This document shows positions 1-5,386 of a DNA stretch of 5,386 bases, one piece after another (position 1 is the stretch's first letter; each line of letters begins with the position of its first letter). Below the pieces are notes generated by a model. The model did no database searches and was not told the origin of the DNA. It worked only from the letters and a program-made list of their open reading frames with translations. The DNA is from an uncultured Rhodobiaceae bacterium (GTDB taxonomy: Archaea; Thermoplasmatota; Poseidoniia; Poseidoniales; Poseidoniaceae), in NCBI GenBank assembly GCA_937911445.1, contig CALDQY010000274.1:1-5386 (forward strand), in the 5' to 3' direction. Position numbers and translations under genes: made by a program.

Positions 1-572
1 AAGCAGAGGATTGGGACGATGCGCATGCGAATGTTCAATTCGCCAATGTCTCCTCCAACATCGTCCCATTTCTTTCCGACCAAATGGGAAACAAAGCCAA
101 TTACGATCAGCCATGTGGCCAAGTGAAGGTGGATAATTGGTGAAATGAGCAACCAATCAATGGATGAAGGGAAGAAATCAGCATCTTCGAGCACACGGAA
201 GATGGGTGCAAGACAGACCCAAGCGATGAGGGCAATCATCATCTTGTCATCTGCAGGCAATTGAAGTGTACGGAACAGAGCTTGGAAAACAACAACGGAT
301 GCAAGAAGTCCGAACGTGTAGATGGCTGTGTTTTGGTATGAGTATCCAGCATCACCTTGCGCCCCTGCATCTTGTTGAATCGGCTCCCAAATGATTGGGC
401 GCAGGCCGTTGTCCCAAACGGTCTCTGGCATCAAGACCAAGCCGAGGAGAACACCAAGTATGACGAATAGTAGGAGCCTGGTCAAGGTTTGCTCGACCAT
501 CGACAATCGTGTTGAAGGGAGCGCAGGCTGATGTGTTGCAAGAACTTCATCAATCGACTCGACGGTTGCCAT
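1..572 (-). CDS. DUF63 family membrane protein, partial (3' end beyond window)
   Basis: An open frame of 190 codons runs without a stop from an ATG at 572-570 off the left edge of the window. The product looks like the archaeal DUF63 family, an integral membrane family of unknown function. Family-like signatures are a short segment WEPI at residues 62-65, then GYSYQNTAIY at 76-85 (compare the usual GYNPVNTxxY), then FRVLEDADFF at 125-134 (compare RVLEDAG), then LLISPIIHL at 141-149. Hydrophobic segments lie at about 30-48, 84-100, 111-125 and 141-164, with a polar N-terminus of about 28 residues that is probably cytoplasmic. Full family members are usually near 250-300 residues, so about one third is missing. 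The start is supported by GAGGG seven bases upstream. It follows the FKBP gene after 54 bases. The family assignment is from recalled motifs; no function can be given. Confidence 0.82.
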   Translation of the reverse strand, partial: MATVESIDEVLATHQPALPSTRLSMVEQTLTRLLLFVILGVLLGLVLMPETVWDNGLRPIIWEPIQQDAGAQGDAGYSYQNTAIYTFGLLASVVVFQALFRTLQLPADDKMMIALIAWVCLAPIFRVLEDADFFPSSIDWLLISPIIHLHLATWLIVIGFVSHLVGKKWDDVGGDIGELNIRMRIVPILC

Positions 573-578
573 GCTACG

Positions 579-583
579 CCCTC
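579..583 (-). promoter_or_regulatory. Shine-Dalgarno site of the DUF63 gene
   Basis: On the minus strand GAGGG lies six to seven bases before the ATG at 572. This is a good match to the 3' end of archaeal 16S rRNA and supports that start codon. Confidence 0.55.
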
Positions 584-603
584 GTTCTAGCGAGAAGGGT
601 CTG

Positions 604-628
604 AGAGATATCTCTTCCCTCTATATTC
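604..628 (-). promoter_or_regulatory. Possible promoter with palindromic operator ahead of the DUF63 gene
   Basis: In the 54-base gap after the FKBP stop codon, the minus strand reads AATATAG at 621-627, a TATA-like box. This is followed five to six bases later by AGAGATATCTCT at 604-615, a perfect 12-bp palindrome. A TATA box there would put initiation about 25 bases downstream, near 597-600, leaving a leader of about 25 bases with the GAGGG site in it. The palindrome would sit between the TATA box and the start point, where an archaeal repressor could block polymerase. The match is short and no BRE is evident, so this is a tentative call. Confidence 0.25.
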
Positions 629-1325
629 ACTCTTCTTCTTCAGCAATGACACGAGGCTCGTGCTCTTCGATGAAAGAAACCTTGGCGCAATCCACAGCAT
701 CACGAAGAACAGTCACAAGACGGAACTTCATCATAGCAGCGTTGGTATCGAACAGCATGGTTTGTGGGATGACGATGTTCAAGTCGTCACCATCGAAGGT
801 GACACCAAAGTCAGAGTGACCGGTGTTTGATTCAAGGAGTGCAGCGACCTTCTCTTCCTTTCCTTCAACGACCTTAACGATCTTGAAGTTGTATTTGAGC
901 GTCTTTCCAGCCATTGGATGGTTGTAATCGATACGTGCACGACCAGCAGCAAGGAACGAGAGGTATCCTTGACGACCGCCAATGTTGACAGGGGCGCCGA
1001 GGTAGAGCGCATTCGGGTCTCGAACAGCACGTCGGAGCTTGTCGATGCTGATGGTTTCAATCATGGTTGCATCCTTTTCGCCGTATGCGTCAGCAGGTGC
1101 GAGTTCGAGATCAACGTCTTTGTCGACCTTCGCTTCGAGGAGTGCTTCTTCGAATCCTGGAATCAGGGAACCTGATCCAACGACGCATACCATCGGCTGG
1201 TAGGTGCGATTCTCATCATGCATTTCATGCTCCTGAGCCGTGGCTTCACGGGTGGTTTCAATCAAATCGCCTGTTTCGCCGTTGTAGAGGTCATAATCAA
1301 CGTGAATAATGTCGCCTTCTTCCAT
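627..1325 (-). CDS. Archaeal long-type FKBP (SlyD-like) peptidyl-prolyl cis-trans isomerase
   Basis: This 232-residue soluble protein is predicted to isomerise prolyl peptide bonds and act as a folding chaperone, probably in the cytoplasm because no signal peptide is visible. The FKBP half-domains are residues 1-87 and about 132-152. They show VDYDLY at 9-14, GSGSLIPGFEEAL at 50-62, ADAYGEKD at 78-85 and DYNHPMAGKTL at 133-143, the last matching the D-x-NHPLAGK-L motif of SlyD. Between them, residues 88-131 form the insert-in-flap chaperone domain, ending in the typical QGYLSFL stretch. Residues 153-232 are an additional C-terminal domain, as in long archaeal FKBPs, and end in four glutamates. 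The SlyD metal-binding histidine-rich tail is absent. The start has an AGGTGA site seven bases upstream. It lies 61 bases after the haem lyase gene and 54 before DUF63. A client relationship with those neighbours is only a guess. Confidence 0.93.
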   Translation of the reverse strand: MEEGDIIHVDYDLYNGETGDLIETTREATAQEHEMHDENRTYQPMVCVVGSGSLIPGFEEALLEAKVDKDVDLELAPADAYGEKDATMIETISIDKLRRAVRDPNALYLGAPVNIGGRQGYLSFLAAGRARIDYNHPMAGKTLKYNFKIVKVVEGKEEKVAALLESNTGHSDFGVTFDGDDLNIVIPQTMLFDTNAAMMKFRLVTVLRDAVDCAKVSFIEEHEPRVIAEEEE

Positions 1326-1331
1326 ATGGGT

Positions 1332-1337
1332 TCACCT
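1332..1337 (-). promoter_or_regulatory. Shine-Dalgarno site of the FKBP gene
   Basis: The minus strand reads AGGTGA six bases before the ATG at 1325-1323, a near-ideal archaeal ribosome binding site. It sits inside the interrupted inverted repeat GTTCAGGTGAAC (1330-1341), so in mRNA a short GUUC/GAAC stem could present AGGU in its loop. Confidence 0.7.
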
Positions 1338-1386
1338 GAACGCTTCGGCGACTCGCAAGGTATTGATAAGTCAATTGGATGAAAAC

Positions 1387-3837
1387 CTACTCTTCTTCGC
1401 TTCGAGGATGCGGTGTTTTTCGAGCATCGAGAACGGTCAACCAAGCCATTCCGACCATCATCAAGGCCCAACCTGCCCAGACCAAATGCGACCCTGGAAG
1501 GTCGTAAATGATGACACGCATACGTTGCACAGAGTCAGCACCATCGGTCGAAACCTGTCGCATCAGCCCTGTTGTTTGCGAACCATCGAAGATGAACACG
1601 ATGTCACCATGGCTACGAACCAAGGTGTCAACCTCACTTCTCGTGGTTGGTGTCCTATTATCTGGCTTATCAAAGCGTATCAATCCAGGCTCAACTTCCC
1701 CTATTTTCTCATCACCGGAATAGACGCTGATGACAGCTCCGACGTAACCATCGCCTACTTCCAGATCATCGCTCTCGAGCACGATTTCTTCGAAAACGTA
1801 GCCATAGCCATCAACCTCGACCATCTCTCCACGGACCAAGGTGATGCGATGCGTAGCATCACCGCGATCGACGAGAACTGTGGTGAACACGTGTCCAACG
1901 AGCAACAAGAGGATTCCGAAATGCACGAGATGGGCTGCGGGAGCGATTTTCCCAAATCCTGAGGTTTGTACCCGATTGTACACTTCAGCACCAACTGGAA
2001 CCAAGGCAACCAGAACGGACGGAAGCACCAACCATGCGATGGTGCCGCGGGAAAGATACTCAGAAATTGGCTCGCTGGCATCGCCACCAAGTGCGGATGG
2101 GATGAGAATAGCCAGAACAATCGATGCAAGAGCCGTACCGAGCACAACCGAGAGGATTTGCTTTGGCGATTGTTTTCTCGAGGTGTATGCGAACAAAGCA
2201 AGGGCCATGCCCATCACGAACGGGGCACCGTAGAGCTCGTGTGCATTGAATTGGACAGCATCGATGCTCGAAACGAGAATAATCAGGGTCAGGATGAGGT
2301 AAAGGCTCGTCAGAACAACAGGCGCCCAAAGCGTCGTTCGCATGATGAATTTCCGGGTTAGCCACGGCTTTTGCTCCATCTCTTCCTCACCCATCACAAG
2401 CCAAGGGAGAATGTAGAAGCCGAGCATGATGGCTGCAACGTACAGATCGACCAAACCAGACCATGCTGAAGCCAAACACATCATCGTTCCAGCTGCACCC
2501 CAACCCCACGCTTTTCGTGCATCCGAAGCAGCATAGAGAGGCACAAACATCAATGTGTTGAGCAAGACAAAGAGAAGGTCCTGCGTAAGGAGATAAGCAA
2601 CCGCTGGCACGATGACGAGCCAAGGCAATGAGAGGAAGCCTCTGTACGACCAGAATGATTCATCCTTCCCGGAGTGTTTTGGCCAATCGACTGCTGTTGG
2701 TGCGAAGACCATTGCTACAAAGAACAAGGAAGGAGTGAATTCGTACGTTCTGTAATCGAACAGAACAGCAATCAAAGCACCGACGATAGGGATGAGGAAA
2801 AGATTCGAAAACGGTCGTCGTGTTGTGCCTTGTGCGGCACGAATGAAGACACCACTGAGTAAGAGAATCAACAACACATACGAGACGATTTCAACGCCTT
2901 CCGCTCGATCTTTGAGAACCATCATTCGACCGAACACATCCGTTGGTGGCGCTCCGTCAGTATCTCCGATCACGAATGTGTGAACAGATGCTGCCCAAAC
3001 ACCACCTGCACGAGTAACCAAGGTCGCAAACAGTGCAAGGGCACCTGTAGCGAGGCCAAGCCCTGTCCACATCAGGGTCGAGGTTTTTCCTGGCCGTGTT
3101 CGAAGATGACCCATGAGGACCAGTGCAAGCCAAGGAAGGAACGAACCTGTTTCAACAGGATCCCATGCCCAGTAGCCTCCCCAATCGAGAACCACATACG
3201 CCCAAAGCCCACCCAATCCGATTCCAAGAGTCGCAATGAGCAATCCGGGCCTTGTTTGATGAAGCATACGCTTGTCGATGTCCGCATCGTCACCGTATTG
3301 AAGGATGGCGAGACTGGTCGCTGCAAGGGCGATACAGAGCGAGTATGCAAGGAAAACAAGAGGTGGATGGATCACCATCAAATCGGTCTGCAACAGTTCG
3401 TTCATTCCTAATCCTTTCAGTCCAAGTGGGTTCTCTGCGAATGGATCGAGTGTCATCGAAATGAGAAGAAGAAGGAGCGTAAAGCCATGCATCAAGCGCA
3501 GTCGTAGTCGGTGTGTTTGGTCTCTCTCAGAGGCAAGGGGACGGCCAAACCACCATGCAACAAGACCCATCCAAGCAGCCCACATGAGCAATGGCCCTTC
3601 TCTTGCAGCCCACGTTGCCGCAAAGCGATACTTGAGTGGAAGATCTTCGCCTCCATTCAAGGCAACATGGAGAATGGATGTATCGTTCACAATAAAGCGT
3701 GAAGCGAGCGCTACGAAGGGGGCGGCCACCGCTAAGTGAAGGAATACAGAAACAATGGGCTGCTCAACGCGCCACTTCGGCCACAGCATCATGACGATGC
3801 AAGCCAGGACGGCCAGAATAAGCGTCCATCCCCACAT
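1387..3837 (-). CDS. ccmF: CcmF-type cytochrome c haem lyase, enlarged form
   Basis: This 816-residue polytopic membrane protein of the haem handling (WWD) family is predicted to attach haem to apocytochrome c outside the membrane in system I maturation. The N-terminal FIVNDTSILHVA (48-59) and RFAATWAAREGPLLMW (71-86) match the CcmF start closely. HPPLVFLAY (157-165) holds the first periplasmic histidine, H157. The WWD motif is WGGYWAWDPVETGSF at 219-233. H244 follows in LMGHLR, then H286 in SVHTF, and H639 (or H636) in AHLVHFG. In E. coli these correspond to H173, H261, H303 and H491. A hydrophilic, probably external domain covers about 656-783, then a last membrane segment about 785-804 and a short acidic tail. 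I count roughly 18-20 hydrophobic segments. The protein is about 165 residues longer than bacterial CcmF (about 650), nearly all of it between H286 and H639. The start is at the family-typical position; only a weak GGTAA precedes it. No ccmE or ccmH is seen here. Confidence 0.95.
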   Translation of the reverse strand: MWGWTLILAVLACIVMMLWPKWRVEQPIVSVFLHLAVAAPFVALASRFIVNDTSILHVALNGGEDLPLKYRFAATWAAREGPLLMWAAWMGLVAWWFGRPLASERDQTHRLRLRLMHGFTLLLLLISMTLDPFAENPLGLKGLGMNELLQTDLMVIHPPLVFLAYSLCIALAATSLAILQYGDDADIDKRMLHQTRPGLLIATLGIGLGGLWAYVVLDWGGYWAWDPVETGSFLPWLALVLMGHLRTRPGKTSTLMWTGLGLATGALALFATLVTRAGGVWAASVHTFVIGDTDGAPPTDVFGRMMVLKDRAEGVEIVSYVLLILLLSGVFIRAAQGTTRRPFSNLFLIPIVGALIAVLFDYRTYEFTPSLFFVAMVFAPTAVDWPKHSGKDESFWSYRGFLSLPWLVIVPAVAYLLTQDLLFVLLNTLMFVPLYAASDARKAWGWGAAGTMMCLASAWSGLVDLYVAAIMLGFYILPWLVMGEEEMEQKPWLTRKFIMRTTLWAPVVLTSLYLILTLIILVSSIDAVQFNAHELYGAPFVMGMALALFAYTSRKQSPKQILSVVLGTALASIVLAILIPSALGGDASEPISEYLSRGTIAWLVLPSVLVALVPVGAEVYNRVQTSGFGKIAPAAHLVHFGILLLLVGHVFTTVLVDRGDATHRITLVRGEMVEVDGYGYVFEEIVLESDDLEVGDGYVGAVISVYSGDEKIGEVEPGLIRFDKPDNRTPTTRSEVDTLVRSHGDIVFIFDGSQTTGLMRQVSTDGADSVQRMRVIIYDLPGSHLVWAGWALMMVGMAWLTVLDARKTPHPRSEEE

Positions 3838-3882
3838 GATGTTACCAAGGCTGCATCCTTGTTATTGCTTTGCGTGAGTCCA

Positions 3883-5118
3883 TCACCAGCCGAAGTGTTT
3901 CGCACGGCTGTATCCAAAGGAGAGAAGAACAGAAATCACACGCTTGAAGAGAAGTGTTGGCTTTCGAACCATGATCTTCAATCCAATTCCGAGTTTGGTC
4001 AACGGACTCATGTTTCCAAGCTCTTCAGGAAGGCACTTGGCCATCGCTGTCATCTCTTCATCCGAAAGGTTGTACAAGGCATCCTTGCCTTTCAGAATCT
4101 TGTGATATGGAGGGAAGGTCGATTTCCAAGCTTGCTCGTAAGGTGAAAGTGCCTTGGCCGATAAATCGCCGTTCTTCATGGCCTTTGAGAGAACATGTGC
4201 TGCCTCTCGACCAGACCACAAGGCGAGATGCGATCCACCCTCAAACAACGGTGATGTGAAGCCTGCAGCATCCCCAACGAGTATCAGGCCATCGTCAACC
4301 GTCTTGCTGCGAGGTCCGGAGATTGGAATCGTGCCCCCAAATGGTTTAATCTTCATTCCATCTTTTCGCCATGGAGGATTGACTGCAGGTTTTCCAGCAA
4401 GATAGGTGTCTTCGATGAACGAGTCAAGATAACGAATTGCTCCTTTCTTGTCTGTCGTAACCAATCCAACATTGGCTCGTTCACCTTCTTTTGGAATCAT
4501 CCAAACGTATCCATGCGGCGAATACTTCGGCCACAGATAAAAGTCAAGATAGCCATCGTTGGGCACATCGTTCAACTCGTACTGGAATCCAGCGATGACC
4601 TCAACCTCTGTCCCCATGTCAAGGAGTTTCGAGGCTGCCCCCGACACGCCGGAGGCATCAATTACGGCTGAACATTCAATTGGAAATTCATTTCCTTTTC
4701 CTTCAATAAACCAATTGGAAAATCGATTTTCGCTATTAAAAATTCTTTTCATCGAAGTCACTCGATGATTGAGGAACAATTCTGCCCCAAGTGATGTGGC
4801 TTCATCCATCAACCACTGTTCGAATAAATGCTTCTCGAGAACGTATCCAGGTTCTGTCAGCAGCTTGTTCTCACCGCCTGGGAATATGACACGAATGCCT
4901 TTCACATCTAGTGCCTTGACATGATCGGGAATTTGCAAATCCAAATTTTGTACAGCAAGATCCGAGAGGCATTCGCCGCAATGAACGGGTGTTCCAACTT
5001 CCGGATCGGCTTCAACCACAATGGTCGAAAGACCAAGGCGAGAGGCATGAATTGCAGCCGAACCACCGCCGGGGCCAGCACCGATAATGAGGAGGTCGCA
5101 TCGCTTCGCCTCTGCCAT
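3883..5118 (-). CDS. Geranylgeranyl reductase family FAD-dependent oxidoreductase
   Basis: This flavoprotein of 411 residues probably saturates double bonds of isoprenoid chains, in archaea typically those of digeranylgeranylglycerophospholipids at the inner membrane face. The Rossmann FAD motif GAGPGG is at 13-18, with E36 of VVEAD ending the second strand. HCGECLS at 46-52 is the conserved active-site cysteine region. PHGYVWMIP at 201-209 fits the family's PxxYxWxFP substrate motif with F replaced by I. ANVGL follows at 215-219. LVGDAAGFTSPLFEGG at 280-295 is the second FAD-binding motif. The basic, hydrophobic C-terminus (about 375-411) could associate with the membrane. I chose ATG at 5118 because it leaves the usual few residues before the first strand; an in-frame GTG at 5142 would add eight residues. 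Neither has a clear ribosome binding site. Saturation of a menaquinone side chain is an alternative role. It lies 45 bases before the haem lyase gene. Confidence 0.9.
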   Translation of the reverse strand: MAEAKRCDLLIIGAGPGGGSAAIHASRLGLSTIVVEADPEVGTPVHCGECLSDLAVQNLDLQIPDHVKALDVKGIRVIFPGGENKLLTEPGYVLEKHLFEQWLMDEATSLGAELFLNHRVTSMKRIFNSENRFSNWFIEGKGNEFPIECSAVIDASGVSGAASKLLDMGTEVEVIAGFQYELNDVPNDGYLDFYLWPKYSPHGYVWMIPKEGERANVGLVTTDKKGAIRYLDSFIEDTYLAGKPAVNPPWRKDGMKIKPFGGTIPISGPRSKTVDDGLILVGDAAGFTSPLFEGGSHLALWSGREAAHVLSKAMKNGDLSAKALSPYEQAWKSTFPPYHKILKGKDALYNLSDEEMTAMAKCLPEELGNMSPLTKLGIGLKIMVRKPTLLFKRVISVLLSFGYSRAKHFGW

Positions 5119-5189
5119 GATGTCTACATGGATACACGGCACATGAAGTCAACGGTGTTGATGGAAAACAAAGGACATACAAAAGAAGC

Positions 5190-5197
5190 CATATATC
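5190..5197 (-). promoter_or_regulatory. Possible archaeal TATA box for the reductase gene
   Basis: The minus strand reads GATATATG in the gap between the upstream gene's stop (5204) and the reductase start. Initiation about 25 bases downstream would fall near 5165-5170, giving a leader of about 50 bases to the ATG at 5118. The intervening T-rich stretches (about 5161-5187, with TTCTTTTG and TTTGTTTTCC) could equally serve as U-tract termination signals for the upstream gene. No BRE is obvious, so this is a weak call. Confidence 0.3.
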
Positions 5198-5203
5198 GCG
5201 AAT

Positions 5204-5386
5204 TCAACCAAGGATGGCATTAAGCGCTTGCATGGCTTCTTCACGACCTTCATCTGTTTTCGTATTAAAAGGCGTACTTTGAGGAATTTTCGTCAACCCA
5301 TCACTTTCATGAATGCGGAGAATGGATTGGAGATTTTCAAAAAGGCTGTTCAATTGCGATTGGCCGAACACCACGTACACCTTGTC
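5204..5386 (-). CDS. Unrecognised protein, C-terminal 60 residues only
   Basis: A frame open from the right edge of the window ends in TGA at 5206-5204, giving 60 residues. The visible part begins KVYVVFGQSQLNSLFENLQ at residues 2-20, resembling a strand (VYVVFG) followed by an amphipathic helix. It then has a polar stretch rich in T, S, K and E and ends in a helix EEAMQALNAILG. No membrane segment or metal motif is visible. I do not recognise the family. It is accepted as coding because the frame is open, co-oriented with the other four genes, and stops just before the spacer that holds the candidate promoter. The length of the full protein and its start lie outside the window. Confidence 0.6.
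   Translation of the reverse strand, partial: DKVYVVFGQSQLNSLFENLQSILRIHESDGLTKIPQSTPFNTKTDEGREEAMQALNAILG

Noticed and set aside
581..594. CTCG-TTCTAG-CGAG inverted repeat as a terminator after the FKBP gene
   Set aside because: The stem is only four pairs with no T-run after it, and it overlaps the Shine-Dalgarno region of the next gene. Archaeal termination does not rely on such hairpins.
779..1060. 93-codon minus-strand frame inside the FKBP gene
   Set aside because: It is an out-of-frame overlap with the clearly conserved FKBP frame and is low-complexity, rich in serine and arginine.
1309..1962. 217-codon open frame on the plus strand, opposite the haem lyase 3' end
   Set aside because: It lies wholly antisense to ccmF and the FKBP start, and its product has no recognisable motif or sensible composition. 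It is a shadow of the real coding frame.
3846..3861. CAAGG-ctgcat-CCTTG inverted repeat between the reductase and ccmF genes
   Set aside because: It is a five-pair stem in a short spacer with no U-tract and no known regulatory match. It could be chance.
3736..4146. 136-codon plus-strand frame spanning the ccmF/reductase junction
   Set aside because: It is antisense to two well-supported genes and shows no domain. The junction itself is an ordinary 45-base spacer.
1..5386. Window length equals that of the phiX174 genome
   Set aside because: The content is chromosomal archaeal genes, with none of the phage's overlapping genes. The length match is coincidental.

Overview
This window carries five protein-coding genes, all on the minus strand, and almost no non-coding space. 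In order of transcription they are: the 3' end of an unrecognised gene (5386 to 5204), a geranylgeranyl reductase family flavoprotein (5118 to 3883), a very long CcmF-type cytochrome c haem lyase (3837 to 1387), an archaeal long-type FKBP/SlyD-like peptidyl-prolyl isomerase (1325 to 627), and the first 190 codons of a DUF63-family membrane protein (572 to 1, running off the window). I saw no RNA gene, insertion sequence, CRISPR array or long repeat.

The gene set points to an archaeon. DUF63 is essentially an archaeal family, the FKBP has the long archaeal layout with an extra C-terminal domain, and the reductase belongs to the family that saturates archaeal isoprenoid lipids. Moderate base composition (close to half G+C by eye), tight packing, acidic protein ends and a Ccm-type maturation gene fit an aerobic mesophilic lineage such as the marine Thermoplasmatota (Marine Group II/III, Poseidoniales). 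That placement is inference from gene content, not from a phylogenetic marker.

The gaps between the last four genes are short: 45, 61 and 54 bases. They could be one transcript, but there are local signals too. A TATA-like element lies upstream of the reductase, a clear Shine-Dalgarno precedes the FKBP gene, and a TATA-like element plus a perfect 12-bp palindrome lie just ahead of the DUF63 gene. Three of the four products are membrane proteins or are expected to act at the membrane: a lipid or quinone side-chain reductase, a haem lyase and DUF63. The fourth is a chaperone-type isomerase. A membrane or respiratory biogenesis theme is plausible but unproven.

The most notable feature is the CcmF protein. 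Its four conserved histidines and WWD motif are all present, and the first three histidines have the same spacing as in E. coli CcmF. The stretch between the third and fourth histidines is about 165 residues longer, because of additional hydrophobic segments.
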